Source: Vicingus sp036171675 (GTDB taxonomy: Bacteria; Bacteroidota; Bacteroidia; Flavobacteriales_E; Vicingaceae). From it: DNA of 18,631 nt. The DNA lies in contig JAVHRO010000049.1 of assembly GCA_036171675.1 (NCBI GenBank), positions 1 to 18,631 of the forward strand, read 5' to 3'. A model generated the notes under the pieces. The model was given only the letters and a program-made list of their open reading frames with translations, had not been told where the DNA came from and searched no databases. This document shows positions 1-6,953 of the stretch, piece after piece. Position 1 is the first letter of the stretch, and every line of letters begins with the position of its first letter. The position numbers and the translations under genes were made by a program.

Positions 1-53
1 CTATTTTTATGCGAAAAAACAAAACAGTTGCTAAACTCCTTTTCTATAGCAAG

Positions 54-710
54 TTAGTGCTTAAAATAGTTCTTGATAAAATTAAAGTATTCTTTGCGCA
101 CACTACTGGTTGTAAGTATTCCCATTAAAAGTTGCCACGAATTGTGATATGTTTTTCCCTCAATTTCAATTGGACTATTTGTTTGTTCAATTGTTCTCTC
201 TTCTGGTTTGTAGCCAATAATTTGGTTCGACTTTTTAAAATTTTCTTGGGCTTCTTTATAATTACCCTTATGCTCTTGCAACAAGCCTAAATTATTGTAC
301 GCAATTTCATCTTTTGGGTCAAGCTCAATGGCTTTTTGATAATCTTTAATGGCACCTTCAACATCAATATTTGCCCTAATAAATGCTCTACTGGAGTATC
401 GGTAAGGATTGTTTTTGTCTAAATCAACGGCTTTGTTTAAATCAACCATGGCTAACTCCAATTGTTGATTTTTAAATAACGAAATGGCTCTTTCGCAAAG
501 CAAGGTAGGCTCGTCAGGTAATTTAGTTAACAAACCATTAAAATCATTAATTGATTCAGGGTAAAGGTCTAATTTCCGATAACAAACTCCACGGAAAAAC
601 AATCCATCAGCATGATTGGGGTTTTGATTCAAAAAGTCGGTTAGCAAAACAACTGCTTCTTCAAATTTTTGCTCTCTGTACAATTGCTTGCCTTCTTCTA
701 ACTTTTGCAT
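54..710 (-). CDS. TPR-repeat protein (218 aa)
   Basis: The protein is made almost entirely of tetratricopeptide repeats, a helical fold that binds other proteins. Repeat-like units run from about residue 1 to 165; signature stretches include NPNHADGLFFRGVCYRKLD, LDKNNPYRYSSRAFIRA and LDPKDEIAYNNLGLLQEHKG. The last 50 residues do not look like TPR. There is no clear signal peptide or membrane segment, so it is probably cytoplasmic. It is divergent from ligA, and a TAnnTTTG box lies 18 nt upstream of its ATG, which would give a very short leader. The partner and role cannot be told from sequence. Confidence is high that the gene is real and that it is a TPR protein; the function is unknown. Confidence 0.85.
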   Translation of the reverse strand: MQKLEEGKQLYREQKFEEAVVLLTDFLNQNPNHADGLFFRGVCYRKLDLYPESINDFNGLLTKLPDEPTLLCERAISLFKNQQLELAMVDLNKAVDLDKNNPYRYSSRAFIRANIDVEGAIKDYQKAIELDPKDEIAYNNLGLLQEHKGNYKEAQENFKKSNQIIGYKPEERTIEQTNSPIEIEGKTYHNSWQLLMGILTTSSVRKEYFNFIKNYFKH

Positions 711-727
711 GCGAATAAATTTAGGTA

Positions 728-735
728 CAAAGTTA
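728..735 (-). promoter_or_regulatory. Candidate -7 box for the TPR gene
   Basis: Read on the minus strand this is TAACTTTG, an exact match to the Bacteroidota -7 consensus TAnnTTTG. It lies 18 nt before the ATG at 710. No good TTTG -33 box is visible at the usual spacing, so support is moderate. Confidence 0.45.
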
Positions 736-785
736 CGAAGTAAGCATTAGAATTTTTAATTTAGAAAACCGAAATAAATAGCAAA

Positions 786-2801
786 ATGACTGTATCAGAA
801 GTAAAAGAAAAAATTCAAAAACTCACTAAAGAAATCAATCAACACAACTATAATTATTATGTGTTGTCAAATCCAACTGTGTCGGATTACGATTTTGATA
901 TGATGTTGGAGCAGTTGGTTCAACTTGAAAAATATTTTCCAGCGCTTACCGATGAGTCTTCTCCAACCAAAAGAGTAGGTGGAGAGGTAACCAAAGAATT
1001 TGAGACTGTAAAGCACAAGTATCCTATGTTGTCGCTGGGCAATAGTTATAATAAAGAGGAAATTACTGATTTTGAAACGCGTATCAAAAAGTTGGTGGAT
1101 GATGAAATTGAATACATCTGCGAACTAAAGTACGATGGAGTTGCCATTGGAATTACTTACGTTGATGGAAAATTAGTGAGAGCAATAACTCGTGGAGATG
1201 GAAATCATGGCGACGATATTACTACCAATGTTAAAACCATCAAATGCATTCCATTGCAATTGGTGGGTAACGATTATCCCCATGAGTTTGAAATTCGTGG
1301 AGAAATATTTTTACCAAAAAATGTGTTTGATGAATTGAACAAAGATCGAGAAGAAATTGGAGAACAACTCTATGCAAACGCACGAAATACTGCTTCTGGA
1401 ACCATAAAAATGCAAGATTCTGCGGTGGTTGCTCAACGAAAATTAGACAGTTACTTATATTTTGTGTTGGGTGAAAATTTGCCTTTTAAAACTCATTTTG
1501 AGTCGATTGAAACTGCTGGTAAATGGGGTTTTAAAGTGCCGAGCGAAAAAAACAATTTTATCAAAAAATGTAAAAATATTGATGATATTTTTGATTTTAT
1601 CAACTATTGGGATAAGAAACGAAACGAACTAAATTTTGATATTGATGGTGTGGTAATAAAAGTAAACTCGTATCGTCAGCAAGAGGAAATAGGTTTTACA
1701 GCAAAATCACCAAAATGGGCCATCGCTTATAAGTTTAAAGCAGAAAAAGTAAAAACAAAATTACTTGAAATCACTTATCAAGTCGGGCGAACTGGAGCCA
1801 TCACTCCTGTGGCTAATTTACAACCTGTGTTGCTTGCTGGTACAACAGTAAAAAGAGCTTCGCTACACAATGCCGATCAAATTGAAAAACTCGACATCCG
1901 TAAAGGTGATTGGGTATATGTAGAAAAAGGTGGCGAAATTATTCCAAAAATTGTAGGAGTTGAAGCTACTCAGCGTGATGTATTTTCGCAACCGACACAA
2001 TACATTACGCATTGTCCAGAGTGTAATACGCTGTTGGAACGAACTGAAGGCGATGCCAAACATTTTTGCCCTAATGAGTGGGATTGTCCACCACAAATAA
2101 AAGGTAAAATGCAACATTTTATCAGCCGTAAAGCCATGAATATTGATGGCTTGGGAGAGGAAACGATTGAGCAGTTATTTAATGAAGGTCTGGCAAAAAA
2201 CATGGGGGACTTATATCATTTAACTAAAGAACAATTATTGCCATTGGAACGAATGGCTGAAAAGTCGGTCAACAATTTATTAAAAGGGTTAGAAGAGTCT
2301 AAAAAAGTCCCTTTTGAACGCGTATTGTTTGCTATAGGAATTCGTTATGTTGGAGAAACCGTTGCAAAAAAACTAGCCAAACATTTTAAAAACATTGATG
2401 CCATACAACAAGCAACATTTGAGGAATTGATTGCTGCCGATGAAATTGGCGATAAAATTGCAGAAAGCATTATTCATTTTTTTGGGGTGGAACAAAACAT
2501 ACAATTGATCGAAAACCTTAAAAAAATTGGTTTACAGTTTTCATTATCTGAACAACAACTGGAAAACAGAAGCGATAAGTTAGCTGGTTTAACCTTTGTG
2601 GTTTCTGGAGTATTTACCTTGTTTAGTCGCGATGAATTAAAAAACATCATTGAGCAAAACGGAGGAAAAGTTTCAGGTTCTATTTCTAAAAAAACGAGTT
2701 ACATTGTAGCTGGAGAAAATATGGGACCAAGTAAACTCGAAAAAGCTACCGAATTAGGCGTTAAAATTATTGATGAACATCAGTTTAGTGAGATGTTTTA
2801 G
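786..2801 (+). CDS. ligA: NAD-dependent DNA ligase LigA
   Basis: Seals nicks in duplex DNA during replication and repair, using NAD+ to adenylate itself. At 671 aa it has the usual full length. Domains in order: N-terminal Ia domain with the YYVLSNPTVSDYDFD signature (about 24-38); nucleotidyltransferase domain with the KxDG motif LKYDG, where K115 is the adenylated lysine; OB domain; a four-cysteine zinc finger (C410, C413, C428, C434); helix-hairpin-helix region (about 450-580); and a C-terminal BRCT domain (about 594-671) with the GGKVSGSISKKTSYIVAG stretch. The ATG start gives the expected N-terminus. It is divergent from the TPR gene and convergent with msrB. All key residues appear intact, so this is very probably the essential replicative ligase. 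Confidence 0.98.
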   Translation: MTVSEVKEKIQKLTKEINQHNYNYYVLSNPTVSDYDFDMMLEQLVQLEKYFPALTDESSPTKRVGGEVTKEFETVKHKYPMLSLGNSYNKEEITDFETRIKKLVDDEIEYICELKYDGVAIGITYVDGKLVRAITRGDGNHGDDITTNVKTIKCIPLQLVGNDYPHEFEIRGEIFLPKNVFDELNKDREEIGEQLYANARNTASGTIKMQDSAVVAQRKLDSYLYFVLGENLPFKTHFESIETAGKWGFKVPSEKNNFIKKCKNIDDIFDFINYWDKKRNELNFDIDGVVIKVNSYRQQEEIGFTAKSPKWAIAYKFKAEKVKTKLLEITYQVGRTGAITPVANLQPVLLAGTTVKRASLHNADQIEKLDIRKGDWVYVEKGGEIIPKIVGVEATQRDVFSQPTQYITHCPECNTLLERTEGDAKHFCPNEWDCPPQIKGKMQHFISRKAMNIDGLGEETIEQLFNEGLAKNMGDLYHLTKEQLLPLERMAEKSVNNLLKGLEESKKVPFERVLFAIGIRYVGETVAKKLAKHFKNIDAIQQATFEELIAADEIGDKIAESIIHFFGVEQNIQLIENLKKIGLQFSLSEQQLENRSDKLAGLTFVVSGVFTLFSRDELKNIIEQNGGKVSGSISKKTSYIVAGENMGPSKLEKATELGVKIIDEHQFSEMF

Positions 2802-2863
2802 TATCATAACGTCGTCATTCTATTCATGCAAATAATTTTTTTAAATATAAAAGTCAATCAGAG

Positions 2864-3304
2864 TTATTTATTTGGCACAAATTTCAACGAAATCGAGTTT
2901 ACGCAATGGCGTGTATTTTTTGGTGTAAACCCTTCACCTTCAAAAACGTGACCCAAATGCCCTTTGCAATTGGCACACACAATTTCAATGCGTCGACCAT
3001 CTTTATCTGGAATTCTTAACACACTTCCTTTTATTTCATCATCAAAACTCGGCCAACCGCAGTGCGATTCAAATTTGTCTTTCGAATAATACAACGGAGC
3101 ATTACATTGTTTACAAACATAAGTTCCTTGGGCTTTGTTGTTGGTATATTCACCAGTAAATGGGTGTTCTGTACCTTTGTTGATGATAACGTATTTTTCA
3201 GTTTCAGTAAGTTTATTGTAATTATTTTGAGCCATAACAGTTGAATTTGAGCTAATTATAAAAATTAGAAGAATAAAACGTAGGGTATTTTGTTTTTTTA
3301 TCAT
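2864..3304 (-). CDS. msrB: Exported peptide-methionine (R)-S-oxide reductase MsrB
   Basis: Reduces methionine-R-sulfoxide in oxidised proteins. The 146-aa protein has a hydrophobic signal peptide (about residues 8-25, ending VMAQ), so it probably acts in the periplasm. The MsrB domain covers about 31-143. Two CxxC pairs (C64/C67 and C110/C113) form the structural zinc site. The catalytic cysteine is C134 in RHCVNSISLKF. C82 in SHCGWPSF occupies the place of the family's recycling cysteine, which is Thr in many MsrBs, so this enzyme probably uses a Cys-Cys disulfide cycle. MsrA is not adjacent. It converges on ligA with a 62-bp gap. Confidence is high for family, moderate for location. Confidence 0.95.
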   Translation of the reverse strand: MIKKQNTLRFILLIFIISSNSTVMAQNNYNKLTETEKYVIINKGTEHPFTGEYTNNKAQGTYVCKQCNAPLYYSKDKFESHCGWPSFDDEIKGSVLRIPDKDGRRIEIVCANCKGHLGHVFEGEGFTPKNTRHCVNSISLKFVPNK

Positions 3305-3393
3305 AACAAGATAAAATTAACTAATAAATTAACGCTAAGGATATAAAATAGGTTAAAGAATTCGTGTTGTGCATTTGATAAAAATTTGTCCAT

Positions 3394-3426
3394 TCGAGTG
3401 TCCCGCAGTATTGCGGGATGTATCGA
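3394..3426. repeat. Short GC-rich palindromic element
   Basis: TCCCGCA (3401-3407) and TGCGGGA (3412-3418) form a perfect 7-bp stem around the loop GTAT. The stem is framed by TCGA on both sides (3394-3397 and 3423-3426). The GC-rich palindrome stands out in AT-rich DNA. Its form resembles the dispersed repeats common in Flavobacteriia; copy number cannot be judged from one window. There is no T-tract, so a terminator role is doubtful. Confidence 0.6.
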
Positions 3427-3546
3427 GACCAAGCGCAGCATCAACCGAATAAATTGAGTTCACGAACACCTATAAAAAAAATAAGCATAAGTGAGTAATA
3501 CAAAAGTTTAAAACAGAAAACGGATTGATAATTCAAATTTTTAGAA

Positions 3547-3628
3547 TAAAAAGTGTTTTCTTACTTCGATTAAACTCAGTATAAACTTTAATTTTTCTTT
3601 CAGAAAAAAATCGAAATGACACTTTTTA
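3547..3628. repeat. Interrupted inverted repeat of about 82 bp
   Basis: TAAAAAGTGT (3547-3556) is the exact complement of ACACTTTTTA (3619-3628). Inside these, TTCGATT (3565-3571) is complementary to AATCGAA (3609-3615). The result is a 10-bp and a 7-bp stem separated by an asymmetric bulge (8 nt against 3 nt) and closed by a 37-nt AT-rich loop. It could be a decayed insertion-like element or a folded RNA. No coding content is visible. Confidence 0.5.
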
Positions 3629-3790
3629 ATTAAAATCTAAGCCCAAATGCACTTCGGGTTTAAAGAAACTAATTCAAACCAATGAATAATTTTTATTAAA
3701 CTCAAAATGATTTAGATGATGTTTCCAAAAATAAAAAAATACGTTTGCTCAAACAGTTGTAATCTAAACAACATGATAAACGGATTGTGT

Positions 3791-4735
3791 TTATTGCTCA
3801 TTAACTCGTTCTGTTTTTTTTGATTTTCTTAAGAAAATTTTTTGACCCACAGTTGGCTGAGAACCTAACACCATGTTGTTTTTCTTGTAGAGTTTATTTA
3901 ATTTAACGCCATAAGCTTGAGAAATACTCCTCATGGTTTCACCTTGTTTTACCACATGATAATCATCAGCAGATTTATTCCTTTTAGGTTGTAAATAAAT
4001 TAGATCTCCTTCAAAAAGAGCATCGGTCTTATTTAAATCGTTGTATTTTAATACTTGCCAAATTTTCATATCAAAATCGTTGGCGATAGTAAGGGCGTCA
4101 TCACCCTTATTTACTAGGGTATATTTAATGTTATTGTGGAGTTTAATAATTCGTTGATTTTGATTGGTAGCTAATTGTTTAGAAGTGCGTTCTTTCATAA
4201 CATTTTTAGAAGGAACTTTTGCATAGTTGTCGAACTGATTTAATTCGTATTTCTCAATAACCTGAATGAGTAAATCGGCATATTTTGGGTTAGTTGCGTA
4301 ACCAGCTGATTTTAAGCCATAAGCCCAACCTTTATAATCGGTAATTTTGAGATTAAACAATGATGCATAGCGATTTCTGGTGGATAAAAATTCGGAGTGG
4401 TCTTTAAACGATTCGTAGGCATTATGGTATTTTCTAAAACATTCATTTTTTTCATCATCGTCCATAATAAAGGTGTCTCCATCCCACGTATCATGGCATT
4501 TTATTCCAAAATGGTTGTTGGCATATAAAGCTAAAGGGCTATTTCCATCGCCCGATTCTAAAATACCTTGTGCAAGGGTAATACTTGCAGGGACTCCAGA
4601 ATGGAGCATTTCTTTTATGGCATCGTCTTTATATTTTTGAATGTATTCATCTCGTGTAATTCGGCGTTCTGATGGTTGCGCAAACAACGGCAACCCCATA
4701 ACAAAAAACAATATGGATATGAAAAGTTTATTCAT
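3791..4735 (-). CDS. Exported glucosaminidase with two LysM domains
   Basis: A peptidoglycan hydrolase (glucosaminidase/FlgJ-Bax-like family) that probably cleaves glycan strands during wall growth or division. With the chosen start it has 314 aa: a signal peptide (MNKLFISILFFVMGLPLFAQ), a glucosaminidase domain at about 37-160 including LAQGILESG with the likely catalytic E60 and NNHFGIKC, then two C-terminal LysM domains (about 203-250 and 259-303, the second containing YHVVKQGETMRSISQAYGV) that bind peptidoglycan. An upstream TTG at 4780 would extend the frame by 15 residues, but a good promoter overlaps that extension and the signal peptide begins exactly at this ATG, so I place the start at 4735. 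No flagellar genes are nearby, which favours a general wall role. Confidence 0.92.
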   Translation of the reverse strand: MNKLFISILFFVMGLPLFAQPSERRITRDEYIQKYKDDAIKEMLHSGVPASITLAQGILESGDGNSPLALYANNHFGIKCHDTWDGDTFIMDDDEKNECFRKYHNAYESFKDHSEFLSTRNRYASLFNLKITDYKGWAYGLKSAGYATNPKYADLLIQVIEKYELNQFDNYAKVPSKNVMKERTSKQLATNQNQRIIKLHNNIKYTLVNKGDDALTIANDFDMKIWQVLKYNDLNKTDALFEGDLIYLQPKRNKSADDYHVVKQGETMRSISQAYGVKLNKLYKKNNMVLGSQPTVGQKIFLRKSKKTERVNEQ

Positions 4736-4750
4736 CTTATTATAATGATG

Positions 4751-4780
4751 CAAAAATATTGCATATCTATAGATTTTCAA
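4751..4780 (-). promoter_or_regulatory. Promoter of the glucosaminidase gene
   Basis: On the minus strand TTG (4780-4778) is followed by a 19-nt spacer and TATTTTTG (4758-4751). This is the Bacteroidota sigma-ABfr arrangement (TTTG, 17-23 nt, TAnnTTTG), with the -33 box matching in its last three bases. The -7 box ends 15 nt before the ATG at 4735, so the transcript leader would be very short. It is the best-formed promoter in the window and decides the start of the gene downstream. Confidence 0.7.
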
Positions 4781-4812
4781 CAGCAGTTTAAAATAAATAT
4801 GAACACCTTATG

Positions 4813-5751
4813 TTAAAATAATTGAATACCCAACCTTTCCTCAAATCCTTTATTGCCTTGTATTCCACCCGTATGAACTACTACAATTTTTTTGCCGTTT
4901 AATTTATCGCTATTTTTTATGATTTCGAAAATACCATACATCATTTTACCAGTATATACCAAATCGAGTGGGATGTGGTGTTTCATCTTAAATTCGTTCA
5001 CAAAATTTACAAGGGCTTGATTTATTTTTCCATAACCTCCAAAATGATAATCGGTGTTTAAATGCCAATTGTTGTTTTGAATTTCTTTATTGAACAAAAT
5101 AGTATATTCATTCAAAAGTCGTTGAATATCTCCAACCAAAAACGCTCCGCCTTTTAAAGCTGGAAATCCAATTATTTCTTTTGAATTATCAAGCGAGGCA
5201 ATGATACCCGCGATGGTTCCTCCCGTGCCATTAGCACAGGTAATGACATCAAAATCAACATTGATGTTATTTCTTATTTCAGTACAACCTTTTACAGCAA
5301 AAGCGTTAGAACCACCTTCGGGAACTATATAACTATTACCAAACGCTGTTTTGAGCTCTTCAAAAAAGGATGAATTACTTTTGTTTTCGCGGTAAAAACT
5401 TCTGGAGACATATTTGAACTCCATTCCATTATTGGCAGCGATTTGAAGTGTAGTATGGAGTGGTAATGTTTCTTCACCTCGAATAATTCCAATGGTTTTT
5501 ATATCATAATCTCTACCAGCAGCAGCTGTGGCAGCAATATGATTGGAATAAGCCCCTCCAAAAGTAACCAACTGTGTAAATTTCTTGCTTTTTGCTTCCT
5601 GAATATTGTATTTTAATTTACGCCATTTGTTGCCAGAAATTTCGGGATGGGTTAAGTCCTCCCGTAACACATACAATTTAATCTTTTTTTTGATAAAGAA
5701 ATCTTCAAAAATTTCTGTTAGCGGGATATTGTTTTCGTTGATTTTTTGCAT
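4813..5751 (-). CDS. PLP-dependent ACC deaminase / D-cysteine desulfhydrase-like enzyme
   Basis: A 312-aa fold-type II PLP enzyme of the ACC deaminase/D-cysteine desulfhydrase family. The Schiff-base lysine is K42 in ISGNKWRKLKYN. GGAYSNH (S69, N70, H71) is the family's substrate- and PLP-contacting loop, and ANGTGGTIAGI is the glycine-rich phosphate-binding loop. Sequence alone does not separate 1-aminocyclopropane-1-carboxylate cleavage from D-cysteine desulfhydration, and many bacterial members act on D-cysteine or related D-amino acids. The gene starts 21 bp after the acyltransferase stop and is probably co-transcribed with it. Confidence is high for family and low for substrate, so I give no gene symbol. 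Confidence 0.9.
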   Translation of the reverse strand: MQKINENNIPLTEIFEDFFIKKKIKLYVLREDLTHPEISGNKWRKLKYNIQEAKSKKFTQLVTFGGAYSNHIAATAAAGRDYDIKTIGIIRGEETLPLHTTLQIAANNGMEFKYVSRSFYRENKSNSSFFEELKTAFGNSYIVPEGGSNAFAVKGCTEIRNNINVDFDVITCANGTGGTIAGIIASLDNSKEIIGFPALKGGAFLVGDIQRLLNEYTILFNKEIQNNNWHLNTDYHFGGYGKINQALVNFVNEFKMKHHIPLDLVYTGKMMYGIFEIIKNSDKLNGKKIVVVHTGGIQGNKGFEERLGIQLF

Positions 5752-5772
5752 TGGGTTAACAAAATTAACCTA

Positions 5773-6513
5773 TTAAAGCGATGGTTGTTTGAACTTTTCG
5801 CTTTGTTCAATTGCATCCATTACTTGAGCCAGGATATTTTCAATAGAATCATTATAGTCAATCGTTAATGGCTTTTTAATTTTAATATGTAATGTAACTC
5901 CTTTCTTTTTTAAAAAAACACCTTTTTTATCGAAAGCTCTCCTAAAACCATTCACTAAAATAGGAACAACAATGGGTTGATAATTTTTAATAATGTGAGC
6001 TGTACCCTTTCTGCCATCAGCATATGGTCGAGTAGTTCCTTGCGGAAAAGTGATTACCCAACCTGTTTCCAATGCATGTTTTATATTTTCAGTGTCATTT
6101 TTATTCACCTTTCGCTTAATTGATTTTCCTGACTCGCGCCATGTTCGTTTTATGGGTATGGCTCCTGTTAAAGCCAATATTTTAGGAAGTATACCTGCCT
6201 TCATGGTTTCTTCAGCGGCAATATAATGGATATTATCCTTTTTAAAGTTGAGGAGCGATTTTAAATTTAACTGATTAGGAAATCCAGCTAAAGCACTATG
6301 TATGACATGAAACATTAAAGTAACATCTGCAAAATAACTTTGGTGGTTAGATACAAATAATACATTTTTATCTTGCAAAGCCAACAACTGTTCGGCTCCT
6401 TCAATTTGTGTCGAATTTATTTTGGTAAAACGATTATAGGTAATTCTTCCAAAAATTCTGAATACCAGTTTTTTTAGAAATACAAATTGACCAAACGCGT
6501 CTTTTTTTAGCAA
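5773..6513 (-). CDS. PlsC-like lysophospholipid acyltransferase (TTG start)
   Basis: A 246-aa member of the 1-acyl-glycerol-3-phosphate acyltransferase superfamily, probably adding an acyl chain to a lysolipid at the inner membrane. The catalytic histidine is in VSNHQSYFADV (H57, D63), but five residues rather than the usual four lie between His and Asp. The second motif reads FPQGT (156-160) where FPEGT is usual. I recall similar variants in other Bacteroidota proteins of this length, so these are probably subfamily traits rather than damage. The frame has no ATG between the upstream stop and the conserved region; TTG at 6513 is the only reasonable start. It appears to be the first gene of a unit with the downstream PLP enzyme. 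Confidence 0.88.
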   Translation of the reverse strand: MLKKDAFGQFVFLKKLVFRIFGRITYNRFTKINSTQIEGAEQLLALQDKNVLFVSNHQSYFADVTLMFHVIHSALAGFPNQLNLKSLLNFKKDNIHYIAAEETMKAGILPKILALTGAIPIKRTWRESGKSIKRKVNKNDTENIKHALETGWVITFPQGTTRPYADGRKGTAHIIKNYQPIVVPILVNGFRRAFDKKGVFLKKKGVTLHIKIKKPLTIDYNDSIENILAQVMDAIEQSEKFKQPSL

Positions 6514-6680
6514 AGAGGTACTATTTTTATGTTACTGTTCATCATTTATCAAAATAACTTAAGCTGATGAACGTTCAAATGTAAATTAATTTTTATTTCT
6601 TTTTTAAAATTGAAGCAATTTTAAACTAACATTTTGTAAATAAATGCGCTTGTTAAGAATACTATTTTCGTCAATTTTAA

Positions 6681-6712
6681 TTGTTCAAAGTCATTCAATG
6701 TTCTTAACTTCG
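6681..6712 (+). promoter_or_regulatory. Candidate promoter for the 63-aa protein gene
   Basis: TTG (6681-6683), a 21-nt spacer and TAACTTCG (6705-6712) fit the Bacteroidota promoter layout with one mismatch in the -7 box (TTCG for TTTG). The ATG follows 11 nt later, implying a very short leader. The same promoter could drive hutU. Confidence 0.35.
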
Positions 6713-6723
6713 TCAAAGATTTT

Positions 6724-6915
6724 ATGGACAGCTTTTCAAAAATAAATCAACTAGATAAAGATGAATATTACTACAGTGATGAAGGCTACATTGTTTTTAC
6801 TGAAAAATATTTATTAAAACGTGGATATTGTTGTCAGAATGGCTGTAAACACTGTCCTTATGGGTTTAAAAAGAAGTCCAAAAGCCCTAAAGGAAGCTAT
6901 AAAAACACAAACTAA
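6724..6915 (+). CDS. Small Cys-rich protein (DUF5522-like, 63 aa)
   Basis: A 63-aa protein with the conserved pattern YYYSDEGYIVFTEKYLLKRG followed by four cysteines (C36, C37, C41, C44; CCxxxCxxC) in GYCCQNGCKHCPYGFKKK. This matches a small Bacteroidota family that I recall as DUF5522. The clustered cysteines suggest metal or Fe-S binding, but no function is established to my knowledge. The lysine-rich tail after residue 48 is basic and probably disordered. It lies 38 bp upstream of hutU on the same strand and may be co-transcribed with it. The gene is confidently real because the conserved core is intact; its role is unknown. Confidence 0.82.
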   Translation: MDSFSKINQLDKDEYYYSDEGYIVFTEKYLLKRGYCCQNGCKHCPYGFKKKSKSPKGSYKNTN

Positions 6916-6953
6916 TATAATGGTTTTTACATTAATAAAATATTGATAAATCG

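Larger units (their letters stand above)
3305..3790. other. 486-bp gene-free region with palindromic structures
   Basis: This stretch separates the msrB start from the glucosaminidase stop, both on the minus strand. I find no convincing ORF on either strand. It is AT-rich apart from a GC-rich hairpin at 3394-3426, and it holds a long interrupted inverted repeat at 3547-3628. The msrB promoter should lie in its left part, but no box is clear enough to call. Confidence 0.6.

Noticed and set aside
1..53. Possible end of another gene at the left edge
   Set aside because: Too short and without recognisable coding signal on either strand.
1863..2203. Open frames antisense to ligA
   Set aside because: They lie wholly inside the well-supported ligase gene, have no recognisable domains and follow from its codon pattern.
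4736..4780. 15-residue N-terminal extension of the glucosaminidase from a TTG codon
   Set aside because: A good promoter (TTG-19 nt-TATTTTTG) occupies this stretch and a signal peptide begins at the ATG at 4735.
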